This document shows, piece after piece, positions 1 through 9,051 of a stretch of DNA of 64,000 nucleotides. The notes under the pieces are model-generated. The model saw only the letters and a list, made by a program, of their open reading frames with translations, was not told the DNA's origin and searched no databases. The stretch is from Chloroflexota bacterium (GTDB lineage Bacteria; Chloroflexota; Limnocylindria; QHBO01). The translations under genes were made by a program, and so were the position numbers. The stretch spans positions 844,908 through 908,907 of the forward strand of contig JAILWI010000001.1 in assembly GCA_025699005.1 (NCBI GenBank), given 5' to 3'. Position 1 is the first letter of the stretch; each line of letters starts with the position of its first letter.

Positions 1-902
1 CCGACGACCCGGTGCCCGGCGTCGACCATCGCTCTCAGGAGATCGGCCTGGGCTGCCGAGTCGCCGTCGAACGACGCCTCGATGCGGGTCGCCCCATCGG
101 CGTCGATCGTCCCACCGAGGACGTCCGCGATGCGTGAATCGGTTCCCAGCCAGTCGCGAGCGGACTGGACCGCTGCCTCGTCACCGAGGATCTCGATCCG
201 CAGCAGGGCGCTCGCTCGAAGGGAGCGCTCGATCTCGCCGATGCTCCCCGAGCGGAGGAGGCGGCCGCGGTCGATGATCGCCACGCCGGTGCACATCTCG
301 CCGAGCTCGGGGAGGATGTGGCTGCTGACGAGGATGGTCTTGCCCATCGAACGCAGCTCGCGAAGGATCTCGCGCATCTCGACGCGAGCCCTCGGATCGA
401 GACCGGATGCCGGCTCGTCCAGGATGAGCAGTGCGGGGTCGTGGACCAGCGTGTGTGCCAGGCACAGGCGCTGTCGCATGCCGCGCGACATGGCCTCGAC
501 GTAGCCGTTGCGCTTGTCCGTCAGGCCCACGATCTCGAGCAGCTCGTCGATCATCGTCGGACGCCGGTTCGCCGGCACGCCGTAGCAGCGGGCGAAGAAG
601 TCGAGGTACTCCCAGACCCGCAGGTCGTCGTAGACCCCGTAGAAGTCCGGCATGTATCCGATGCGGCGGCGCACCTCGAGCGGGTCCGCGTCGACCGGGA
701 TGCCGGTCACGTAGGCCTCGCCGGCGGTCGGCGCCAGGAGCGTGGCGAGGATCTTCATCGTCGTCGTCTTCCCGGCGCCGTTCGGCCCGACGAGCCCGTA
801 GATCTCTCCGGGTCCGACCCGCAGGTCGACGCCGGCCACGGCGAGGTGCTCTCCGTAGCGCTTCACGAGCCCACGGGTCTCGACGACGGGTGTCCCGGTC
901 AT
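1..902 (-). CDS. ABC transporter ATP-binding protein (ABC-2 exporter type), truncated at the window edge
   Basis: Reverse-strand translation MTGTPVVETRGLVKRYGEHLAVAGVDLRV...GLVGPNGAGKTTTMKILATLLAPTAGEA...SRGMRQRLCLAHTLVHDPALLILDEPASGLDPRAR: Walker A, signature and Walker B. ATGA overlap with the upstream gene. Confidence 0.93.
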   Translation of the reverse strand, partial: MTGTPVVETRGLVKRYGEHLAVAGVDLRVGPGEIYGLVGPNGAGKTTTMKILATLLAPTAGEAYVTGIPVDADPLEVRRRIGYMPDFYGVYDDLRVWEYLDFFARCYGVPANRRPTMIDELLEIVGLTDKRNGYVEAMSRGMRQRLCLAHTLVHDPALLILDEPASGLDPRARVEMREILRELRSMGKTILVSSHILPELGEMCTGVAIIDRGRLLRSGSIGEIERSLRASALLRIEILGDEAAVQSARDWLGTDSRIADVLGGTIDADGATRIEASFDGDSAAQADLLRAMVDAGHRVV

Positions 903-3331
903 CATTCGCCGATCACCCCGCGCGCCTGTGCGCTCACGAACACGCTCACCTGGCCGAAGTTCGGATCGACTTCGCTGCCGCTGATCCGGACCTCGATGCG
1001 GCCGGCGTCGCTCACCGCCGTCGCGGGGTCGTCGATCTCGAACCGGTTCTTCTGGCTGATGTCACCGAGCTCGGTCCAGGCTCCGGTCTCCGGGTCACGA
1101 ACCTCCATGGTGTACCCGGGCGGCCAGAAGCCGCCGAACCCTCCCGGATCGCTGAGGACGACGGACGGGTCAGGACCGACGATGATCTCGAGCTCCGAAA
1201 CGGCCATCTCGGTCGCCTCGAGCGGCAGCGCGATGCTGAACGTCGCCGACCCCTCGCCCAGGCTGACCATGCCGCCACCCTGGCTGCCGGCGTCCCCCTC
1301 GGTCTCCACGAGTCCCACCGACATCTGAGCCGGCCGGATGACGACCTCGCCGCTGCCGACGCCGGGGCGAACGCTCACGACTTCCACGGTCTGGGCGTAC
1401 TCCTGGGCCGTCACGTCGTCGAGCACGATCGGCACCGGACCGGCGTCGTCGGTCCACCCGATGACGAAGGGTCCGCGGACGGTGCCGGTGCCGAACTCCA
1501 TGCCCGGTGCGAAGCCGCCGAACCCGACGAGCGCATCGATCACCTGGCGCCGCATGATGATCCGCCGCTGAGCCTCCGATGCGTTGTCGAAGCCACCGAA
1601 GCCGTAGACCTGGTCGGAGGCCGATGAACCGTTGAAGTTCGTCTGCTCCACGGAGAACTCGGCGGTTGCACCCGGCGCGAGCTCGCGCTCGACGAGGTCG
1701 CCGCCGGAGCTCGAGATGAATGCGACGTCCTCCACGGTCTCCTCGCCGACGTTCGTCACCGTGCCGATGAGCTTCCCGTCCTCGCTCCGCCACGACACGC
1801 TGAGGCTGGCTGCATGGTCGACGATCGCATTTGCCCGCACGGCCTCGAACCCGAAGACACCGATCGCCAGGTTGCGCAGCCGGGCCGGGTTCCCCTGCTC
1901 GAGGATCACGTCCGACGTCGGCTCGTTGCCCTGGAAGTTGATCGAGCGCATCCGTCCGAGGAGCGCATCGGCCTCCGCGGTGATGGCGTAGGTGGCGCGG
2001 TCCGGCGAGAAGATGCCGGCGTAGATTTCCGCGCTGGCCGTCCCGTCGATGCCGCTGGTGTGCAGGACCGAGATGCGGTTGACGATGATGCTCGTGCCCT
2101 TCATCGAGTTGCCGATCCCGAACGACCCGGCCGTGAAGACGATGACGAGCACCGGCGCCGTGATCCAGGCCATCTCGCGCCGGTCCATCCGCCGCAGGAC
2201 GACGTAGCTGATCGGGCCGATGAGCAGGATGTAGGCGACGATGACCACGAGGAGCAGCTCCGCGGGCGGCACCTCCAGCGAGGGGAGGTTGCTCAGGGCG
2301 TTGCCCATCGCGTTCTGCATCTCCTCGGCACCGCCGAAGCCGCCGAAGAACTCCTCGAACGCCGCATTCGAGGGCAGCAGCCGTGACCAGAGGCGCGTCC
2401 CGCCGTCCCAGGTGCGGTGCTGCTGGCTGGCTGCGTCGACCCCGAGCAGGATGACCCGGCCGCCGCCGACGTTCCGCATCGACGCCAGGATCGTTCCGTC
2501 CTCGGCGGCGATGAGCTGACGAGCGTCCGGCCGCAGCGTCCCGGTCGAGACGGTCGCGGTCTCGGCCGGCGGTGCCTCGGATCCGGCCCACGCGGCGAGT
2601 GCCGCCTGGGGGACGTCGTCGACCGCCGTGATGTCCTCGAGCGGCAGGAGATCTTCGAACCCGCCCAGTCGAGCCTGCCAATCCGGCCCGCCGACCACGA
2701 CGAGCTCGCCGCCCTCCGCGACCCAGCGGCTGATGCTTCGCCGCTGATTCTCGGAGAGTGCCGTGCTGTCGTCCGCCCAGACGAGGACGTGAATTCCGTC
2801 GAGCGGCTCGGAGCGTTCGGGGAGATCGGCGAGCGTGAGCGCGAGCGGTGCGGGCTGATTCCGGGCGTCCGCGGGCGTGAGCTGCGGCCGAAGGTTCCCG
2901 GCACCGTCTCCGACGACGCCCACCTGGTTCGAGGACTGCTCGAACACCCGGATCTCGACCACCTCGCGGACCGTGCCGTTCGGCTCGCGGTACTCGATGG
3001 TCAGGCGGCGCTGGAATGCCTCGGGCTGGACGTACAGCGTCACGACCTTGCGCGCGCCCGCCGGCATCTCGACGTAGCGCTCGACGTTCCCGGCGTCGGT
3101 GGACGTGGCAAGCACGCCATCGGTCGGCTCACCGTCGTTGACGAGGGTCACCGAGATCGCCATCCAGCCGGACACGGCGTATCGGCCGCCGACGAGCGCC
3201 CGGGCCTCGATCTGGATCGAGCTCGCCGCATGGGCCGGCATGGCCGGGACCAGGACCGAGACCGCGAGGAGCAGCACGACCCACACGAGCGCCACGAGGG
3301 AGCGAGCGGGTCGGGCGGTGCGGATGATCAT
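902..3331 (-). CDS. Large secreted/membrane protein with signal peptide, glutamine-amidotransferase-like region and internal TM segments
   Basis: ORF 902..3394; likely start MIIRTARPARSLVALVWVVLLLAVSVLVPAMPAHA (signal peptide); TM segment PPAELLLVVIVAYILLIGPISYVVLRR. Translationally coupled to the ABC ATPase. Confidence 0.75.
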   Translation of the reverse strand: MIIRTARPARSLVALVWVVLLLAVSVLVPAMPAHAASSIQIEARALVGGRYAVSGWMAISVTLVNDGEPTDGVLATSTDAGNVERYVEMPAGARKVVTLYVQPEAFQRRLTIEYREPNGTVREVVEIRVFEQSSNQVGVVGDGAGNLRPQLTPADARNQPAPLALTLADLPERSEPLDGIHVLVWADDSTALSENQRRSISRWVAEGGELVVVGGPDWQARLGGFEDLLPLEDITAVDDVPQAALAAWAGSEAPPAETATVSTGTLRPDARQLIAAEDGTILASMRNVGGGRVILLGVDAASQQHRTWDGGTRLWSRLLPSNAAFEEFFGGFGGAEEMQNAMGNALSNLPSLEVPPAELLLVVIVAYILLIGPISYVVLRRMDRREMAWITAPVLVIVFTAGSFGIGNSMKGTSIIVNRISVLHTSGIDGTASAEIYAGIFSPDRATYAITAEADALLGRMRSINFQGNEPTSDVILEQGNPARLRNLAIGVFGFEAVRANAIVDHAASLSVSWRSEDGKLIGTVTNVGEETVEDVAFISSSGGDLVERELAPGATAEFSVEQTNFNGSSASDQVYGFGGFDNASEAQRRIIMRRQVIDALVGFGGFAPGMEFGTGTVRGPFVIGWTDDAGPVPIVLDDVTAQEYAQTVEVVSVRPGVGSGEVVIRPAQMSVGLVETEGDAGSQGGGMVSLGEGSATFSIALPLEATEMAVSELEIIVGPDPSVVLSDPGGFGGFWPPGYTMEVRDPETGAWTELGDISQKNRFEIDDPATAVSDAGRIEVRISGSEVDPNFGQVSVFVSAQARGVIGE

Positions 3332-3471
3332 CGTCCCCTCTGTGCGGTCGGGTCGCCGGGGTGGCGCGTCACGGGAAGACGCTCCGAGGCGCATCCGAGT
3401 TGCACGCCGTGATCGACGCGGACGAGTGTACGGGAGCGCGGGCCGCCGATGCTAGAGTGCCCACGCTGCGT

Positions 3472-5373
3472 ATGGAAGCTTCGATCCCCGACGGTCGCCA
3501 CGAGCTCGAGCGTCATCTCGAGGACCAGATGCGCGCCCAGGAGCGCCAGCTGGCGTGGGTGCGCTTCGGGATGGTGCTCGTCGTCGCGCCCTTCCTGCTC
3601 ATCTACGCACCGCTCGCCGAGCTGCGCCCCATCCTCTTCATCGTGCTCGGCGTGGTGGCCGCCTGGTCGGGTGCCATCCCGTGGCTGCTCTCCCGGTTCC
3701 CGTCGCGCGAGGTCGGCATCGTCACGACGGCCCTCGACATGGCCGCGGTCAGCGTCGTCGTCTACGTTGCCGGGGATCGCATCGACGCGTACCTCTTCTA
3801 CGGGCTGGTGATCCTGGGGACCGCCCTGCGCTTCGGGCTCGGCGCCTCGATCTGGTCGTCGATCGTCATGAGCGGGCTCTACGCCGCGGTGGTCATCTCC
3901 ATGCAGCCCGATGACATCGCGCTCCAGCGCCTCGAGGTGCGCGTGGCGTACATCGTCGGCATCGGCGTCATCGCCGGCCTCTTCAGTCGCGTCGTGATCC
4001 AGCGGGCCATGGACAATGCGCGGCTCCAGCAGCGATTGACCGAGGACGAGCGCGAGGCCGATCGCGTCCGCGAGCGCGAGGTCCTGAGCCGGCTCGGCCG
4101 CGACTTCGGCGCGTCGCTGGAGCGCGATGCGACGTCCCAAGCGATCGCGGTCGGGGCTGCACCGGTTCTCGGCGACGCGACGCTGGTCACCGTGATCGAC
4201 GACGCCGCGCGCTGCCTCGTGCCGGTGGCCGCCGACGGCCGGGACCCCGAGCTCGCGAGCCGATGGCAGGCGCACCTGGCCGGGCGACCCCCGCGCCTGG
4301 GGGAGGGGATCATCGGGCGGGCGGCAGCGACGGTGGCGACGGTCGAGGGTGGCATCGACACGGTCGCCGCCGGCGATCCCGACGGCCTGCGCGGAGTGGA
4401 GCTGGCGTGGATCCTGGCCGTCCCGATCCTCGCGGGCGGGCGCCTGCAGGGCGTGCTCGCCACATCGGGACGCGAGGGCGATCGCGCCCCGGCCGACGTC
4501 CGTCGCCTCGCCGACGCGGTGGCCGAGCGCGCCGGGCCGGCGCTTCAGAACGCCCAGCTGTGGTCGGACCTCCAGGAGCGCATGGCCCGCGAGCAGGCGG
4601 CGCAGCGCATCAAGGACGACTTCCTCTCGATCGTGAGCCACGAGCTGCGGACTCCGCTCACCAGCATCCAGGGCTACTCCCAGCTCCTCGAGGGCCGCCT
4701 GCGTGCCGACCTGGCGGGCGAGAGCAAGGAGATGGCGCACCTCCGGGTCATCCGGTCCCAGGTCGGACGGATGCGTCGTCTCGTCGACGACCTCCTCGAT
4801 GTGAGCCGCATCGATCGGCGCGGGGCGGTGAGCATCGAGACGACCGACTTCAACCTCGCCGAGGACCTGCGTGAAGCGGTCGGCCGGCTCGAGCGGGAGC
4901 ACTCGGACCGGGACATCAGCCTGGACGCCCCGGACACGCTGGCCATCCACGCGGACCGGGACCGGATCGACCAGGTCGTCAGCAACCTGCTGGAGAACGC
5001 GGTGAAGTACTCGCCCGACGGAGGACCGATTCGCGTCGTCGCCGAGCGGCGCGGTGCGGAGGTCGAGGTGCGGGTCTCGGACACCGGAGTGGGCATTCCC
5101 GAGGAGCATCGCGCCAACGTCTTCGAGCGCTTCTACCAGGCCGATGACGATGCCGGCCGGCGACGGTTCGGTGGCCTGGGCCTCGGCCTCTACATCAGCC
5201 GGGCGATCATCGACGCGCACGGGGGAAGGATCTGGGTCGCGGCGAACGACGAGACGGGCCGCGGGTCGGTGTTCGGCTTCCGGATCCCGCGCGTCGCCAT
5301 GCCCCTCGCGCCGATGGGCATCGAGCCGACCGGCGAGCCGCCCCCGTTCGTCATGCGGAACCGGCCGGGGTGA
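3472..5373 (+). CDS. Membrane sensor histidine kinase (N-terminal TM region, GAF-like, HisKA, HATPase_c)
   Basis: SIVSHELRTPLTSIQGYSQLLEG (H box), DRIDQVVSNLLENAVKYSPDGG (N box), VSDTGVGIPEEH, GGLGLGLYISRAIIDAHGG (G boxes); start at MEASIPDGRHELERH. Confidence 0.92.
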   Translation: MEASIPDGRHELERHLEDQMRAQERQLAWVRFGMVLVVAPFLLIYAPLAELRPILFIVLGVVAAWSGAIPWLLSRFPSREVGIVTTALDMAAVSVVVYVAGDRIDAYLFYGLVILGTALRFGLGASIWSSIVMSGLYAAVVISMQPDDIALQRLEVRVAYIVGIGVIAGLFSRVVIQRAMDNARLQQRLTEDEREADRVREREVLSRLGRDFGASLERDATSQAIAVGAAPVLGDATLVTVIDDAARCLVPVAADGRDPELASRWQAHLAGRPPRLGEGIIGRAAATVATVEGGIDTVAAGDPDGLRGVELAWILAVPILAGGRLQGVLATSGREGDRAPADVRRLADAVAERAGPALQNAQLWSDLQERMAREQAAQRIKDDFLSIVSHELRTPLTSIQGYSQLLEGRLRADLAGESKEMAHLRVIRSQVGRMRRLVDDLLDVSRIDRRGAVSIETTDFNLAEDLREAVGRLEREHSDRDISLDAPDTLAIHADRDRIDQVVSNLLENAVKYSPDGGPIRVVAERRGAEVEVRVSDTGVGIPEEHRANVFERFYQADDDAGRRRFGGLGLGLYISRAIIDAHGGRIWVAANDETGRGSVFGFRIPRVAMPLAPMGIEPTGEPPPFVMRNRPG

Positions 5374-6437
5374 ACCGCGACCGGCTCGTCACCATTGCCG
5401 AGCGGCACGGGCTCGAGCTCGTCGGCATCACCGGCGCCGAACCGCTCGACGACGACCGTCGCCGCATGGAGGCCAGCGTCACCGCGGGCCGCATGGGTCG
5501 CATGGAATGGATGGGCGGCGACCGACCGCGCGTCGCCACCGATCCGGTCGCGCTCGATCCGGCGGCGCGGTCGGTGATCGTCGTCGCGGCCCCGTACGCG
5601 GGCGGGGATCGCGCCGCGTGGGACCCGACGCCGGGCGCCCTGGCCGCGGCGCTGGCCCCGGTGCTGGGAGCGGCCCCCGAACAGCCCGTCGGCCGCATCG
5701 CGCGGTACGCCGTCGGCGGCGACTACCACGCCACGCTGCGCAGCCGGCTTTTGGCCCTCGCCGACGACCTCCGAGCCGAGGGAGTCGGTACCGGGGAGGT
5801 GGCCTACGTCGACGATCGGCCGCTCGCGGAGCGGGCCCTGGCGGCACGGGCCGGCATCGGCTGGATCGGCAAGAACACGAACCTGCTCACGCACTCGCGC
5901 GCGGGCTCCTGGGTCTTCCTCGGCGCCATCCTCTCCTCCGAGGATCTGCCGGCCGACGAGCCGATCCGGACCACCTGCGGATCGTGCACGCGCTGCCTGG
6001 TCGGGTGCCCGACCGGGGCGCTCGTCGGGCCGCGCACGATCGACGCTCGCCGATGCATCAGCTATCTCACGATCGAGCATCCCGGGACCCTCGATGCGTG
6101 GGAGTCCGCGGCGATCGGAGACTGGATCTTCGGCTGTGACGTGTGCCAGGAGGTGTGCCCCGTCAACGCGGATGCCGATGACGCCGGGCCGTTGCTCGTC
6201 CCCCTCATCCCGCTGGTCGAGTGGCTGTTGCCGATGGGGTCGCGCGCTTTCGGGCGCGCTCTCGGAGCCACGGCGCTGACGCGGGCGGGGAGACACCGGC
6301 TGCTGCGGAATGCCATCGCGGCGCTCGGCAACGCCGGCGCCGACGCGCCGGGGGTGGACGCATTGCTCCGTCGTGCTGCGGGCGACCCTCGGGCCGAGGT
6401 GCGGGGCCAGGCCGAGCAGGTGCTCGCCGCCCGCTGA
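5370..6437 (+). CDS. queG: tRNA epoxyqueuosine(34) reductase QueG
   Basis: MNRDRLVTIAERHGLELVGIT..., RYAVGGDYHATLRSRLLALADDLR, AARAGIGWIGKNTNLLT, CGSCTRCLVGCPTGAL and CDVCQEVCPVN Fe-S motifs. Confidence 0.93.
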   Translation: MNRDRLVTIAERHGLELVGITGAEPLDDDRRRMEASVTAGRMGRMEWMGGDRPRVATDPVALDPAARSVIVVAAPYAGGDRAAWDPTPGALAAALAPVLGAAPEQPVGRIARYAVGGDYHATLRSRLLALADDLRAEGVGTGEVAYVDDRPLAERALAARAGIGWIGKNTNLLTHSRAGSWVFLGAILSSEDLPADEPIRTTCGSCTRCLVGCPTGALVGPRTIDARRCISYLTIEHPGTLDAWESAAIGDWIFGCDVCQEVCPVNADADDAGPLLVPLIPLVEWLLPMGSRAFGRALGATALTRAGRHRLLRNAIAALGNAGADAPGVDALLRRAAGDPRAEVRGQAEQVLAAR

Positions 6438-6507
6438 ACGGTGGATGGACGCCGGGCGAAATCGACGATCCATCGTCGACGCCCGCCGTCCGGCTATCCT
6501 TTCGGGG

Positions 6508-7851
6508 ATGCCCCAGGTCTCGCCGTTCCGCGGCCTTCACTACTCCCTCGCACGCTTCGGCACCGCGCATCCGCCCGACCGCATCGCGCTGGCCGAGGAC
6601 GCCGATGCGCCCCCGCAACGGGTCGCGGATCTCACCGACGTCGCCTGCCCTCCGTACGACGTCATCAGCGACGCGCGGCGCGAGGAGCTCCTGGCCCGGC
6701 ACGAGCACAATGCGGTCCGGCTCGAATACAGCGCGGAGTCCGATCCGCACGCCGCCGCAGCCGAAGCCCTGCGCGCCTGGATCGAGGACGGCACGCTCGA
6801 ACGGCACGACGACCCGGCCGCGTACTACTACCGCCACGCCACGGCGGCGTCGCCCGACGAGCTCGTGGTCGAGGGCGTCGTCGTGCGCGTCCTGCTCGAG
6901 CCGTGGGGCGCCGGCATCCGGCCGCACGAGCACACGATGCCCGGCCCGAAGGCGGATCGGCTGGCGCTGCTCGCGAGCACCCGCACGCAGCTGAGCCCCA
7001 TCCTGTCGGTCTATTTCGACCGCTCCGAGCGCTACCACCACGTCATGGGCCGGGCCTGGAGCGAGGAGTGGCGCGCGCGTGACGACGACGGGCTGATCCA
7101 TCAATTGACGGCGATCGAGCCGGACGATCGGCTCCTGAACTACCTCGGGCGCCAGACCCTCTACATCGCCGATGGCCACCACCGCTACGAGACGGCGCTC
7201 GCGCACCAGGCGGCCGTCCGCGCCGACCCGCGCTGGAGCGGCGCCGCGCCGGGGGAGCTGGCGGCCGACTGGATCATGATGCTGCTCGTGAACGCCGAGC
7301 TGAGCGAGCTCGAGATCCGTCCGACCCACCGCATCCTGGCCGATGCGGACCCCGAAGCCCTTCGCACGATCGTGTCAGGCAACGATGTCCTGTTCGAGCC
7401 CATCCCGGTCGCGCCCGAGCAGCTGGCGGCGGCGCTCGAGGAGCGCCGCCACGCCGATGAGCCCACCTTCGGCCTCGTCATGCCCGGAGGCGAGGGCTAC
7501 CTCCTCGTCGCCGATGCGGACGGCGTGGCCGATCGGCTGCGCCGCGAGCGGATGAGCAGCGCGGTGCGCTCCCTGGACCTCGCGGCGCTCCACGTGGCGC
7601 TGCTCGGGGATCGGCTCGGCATCTCGGCCGAGGATGTCGCCGCCGGCCAGCGCCTCGCCTACACTAGGGACGAGGCCGAGGCGCTCGACCGCGTGGCCCG
7701 CGGCGACGCCGCCGCGGCGATCCTCGTCCGACCCACCCGCATGGATCAGCTTGCCGATGTGGCGAGCGCGGGGGACGTGATGCCGCAGAAGTCGACGTAC
7801 TTCTATCCCAAGCTCCTGACCGGCATGGTCTTCAACCCGTTGGAGGACTGA
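6508..7851 (+). CDS. DUF1015 family protein
   Basis: VSPFRGLHYS...VACPPYDVISDARREELLARHEHNAVRLEY; YIADGHHRYETAL; FYPKLLTGMVFNPL. Start at ATG 6508. Confidence 0.88.
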   Translation: MPQVSPFRGLHYSLARFGTAHPPDRIALAEDADAPPQRVADLTDVACPPYDVISDARREELLARHEHNAVRLEYSAESDPHAAAAEALRAWIEDGTLERHDDPAAYYYRHATAASPDELVVEGVVVRVLLEPWGAGIRPHEHTMPGPKADRLALLASTRTQLSPILSVYFDRSERYHHVMGRAWSEEWRARDDDGLIHQLTAIEPDDRLLNYLGRQTLYIADGHHRYETALAHQAAVRADPRWSGAAPGELAADWIMMLLVNAELSELEIRPTHRILADADPEALRTIVSGNDVLFEPIPVAPEQLAAALEERRHADEPTFGLVMPGGEGYLLVADADGVADRLRRERMSSAVRSLDLAALHVALLGDRLGISAEDVAAGQRLAYTRDEAEALDRVARGDAAAAILVRPTRMDQLADVASAGDVMPQKSTYFYPKLLTGMVFNPLED

Positions 7852-7860
7852 CGAGCACCC

Positions 7861-8730
7861 ATGGTGCAGGCGATCAAGCGCGACGAGGTGTTCATCGAGC
7901 CCGAGGGCATCCACGTCGAGACCCATCAGCCCGAGCGACGGTCTCGCAAGCCCCCGCTGCTTCTCGTCCACGGCGCGCTCACCGGCTCGTGGCTGTGGAC
8001 CGAGGTCGCCGCGTTCCTCGCCGAGCGGGGATGGGAGGCGCACGCGGTCAACCTGCGCGGGCACTTCACCTCCGACACCGCCGAGCTCGACGAGACGACG
8101 ATGCGCGATTACGCCGATGACATCGGCGTGGCGCTGCGCCAGATCGGGCGGCCCGCGGTGCTCATCGGGTGGGGGATCGGCGCCCTGGCGGCGATGATGC
8201 ACGCCGAGCGGCATCCGGTTCTCGGGCTCGTCCTGCTCGCGCCCTCGCCACCGGCCGCGGCCCTGCCGCGCCGTCCCGACGAGCACGAGCTGCGCGCGGT
8301 GCCCGGCACCTACGACGCGGCATGGTGGGGCTGGACCGGCTCTCGCGAGGAGCTGCGCGAGCGGATGCCGGACATGGAGGACGACGAGATCGAGAAGATG
8401 AGCGAGCTGCTCATCGGCGCGCGCGAGTCGGGCCCGGCGCGCCGGGAGCGGATGCTGGGCGTCCCGATCGACGCGTCACGCTTCGCGGATATCCCGAGCC
8501 TCGTCATCGGCGCCGGCCTCGACGAGGTCATTCACCCGAACGAGGCGCGGCACACCGCCGACCTCATCGGCGCCAGCTACGAGTACTTCCCATCGGCGAG
8601 CCACTTCGGCCTGGCCATGGGAGCGCGAACCTGGCCGGAAGTCGCGCAGAGCGTGCTCGGCTGGCTCGAGGAGCATCGGCACGCCATGGCCGCCGCGGCC
8701 GGGGCCGTACCCGCCGGGGCCCGACGCTGA
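7861..8730 (+). CDS. Alpha/beta hydrolase
   Basis: LLLVHGALTGSWLW...; RPAVLIGWGIGALAAMMHAE; ASHFGLAMG near the C-terminus. Confidence 0.85.
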   Translation: MVQAIKRDEVFIEPEGIHVETHQPERRSRKPPLLLVHGALTGSWLWTEVAAFLAERGWEAHAVNLRGHFTSDTAELDETTMRDYADDIGVALRQIGRPAVLIGWGIGALAAMMHAERHPVLGLVLLAPSPPAAALPRRPDEHELRAVPGTYDAAWWGWTGSREELRERMPDMEDDEIEKMSELLIGARESGPARRERMLGVPIDASRFADIPSLVIGAGLDEVIHPNEARHTADLIGASYEYFPSASHFGLAMGARTWPEVAQSVLGWLEEHRHAMAAAAGAVPAGARR

Positions 8731-8741
8731 CGCCGAGCGGT

Positions 8742-8770
8742 TTGCATCGGCTTGGGGGCTTTTGTAGACT
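8742..8770 (+). promoter_or_regulatory. Predicted sigma70-type promoter of tRNA-Glu (TTGCAT-N17-TAGACT)
   Basis: -35 TTGCAT 8742-8747, 17-nt spacer, -10 TAGACT 8765-8770, 22 nt before the tRNA 5' end. Confidence 0.6.
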
Positions 8771-8792
8771 CGCGACGACCTCGATCGACCGT

Positions 8793-8869
8793 GCCGCATT
8801 CGTCTAGAGGCCTAGGACACCGCCCTCTCAAGGCGGAGATCACCGGTTCGAATCCGGTATGCGGTACCA
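8793..8869 (+). tRNA. tRNA-Glu (anticodon CTC), CCA encoded
   Basis: GCCGCAT-TC-GTCTAGAGGCCTAGGAC-A-CCGCC-CTCTCAA-GGCGG-AGATC-ACCGG-TTCGAAT-CCGGT-ATGCGGT-A-CCA; cloverleaf folds by eye. Confidence 0.96.
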
Positions 8870-8881
8870 CTTCTCACTTCG

Positions 8882-8911
8882 AAGCCCCGATCCATCCTCG
8901 GATCGGGGCTT
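8882..8911. terminator. Perfect 12-bp stem hairpin after tRNA-Glu (possible terminator, no strong U tract)
   Basis: AAGCCCCGATCC-ATCCTC-GGATCGGGGCTT. Bidirectional position between tRNA-Glu (+) and the 9052 gene (-). Confidence 0.7.
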
Positions 8912-9051
8912 GTTGGTGGTCAGCGGAGTATTTCCCCAGCTGATTGTCACCGCTTCGCGCTCCGATGTCGATTGAGTCGCCGGTCCACGGGTCGGATGGA
9001 CTCGACCACTCTACGCGGGGACGTTGTCGAACTGAGCGCCCACACGCGGAA

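Noticed and set aside
3328-5220. 630-aa minus-strand ORF opposite the histidine kinase
   Set aside because: Low-complexity Arg/Asp/His-rich antisense translation typical of high-GC DNA; the plus-strand kinase has all conserved motifs.
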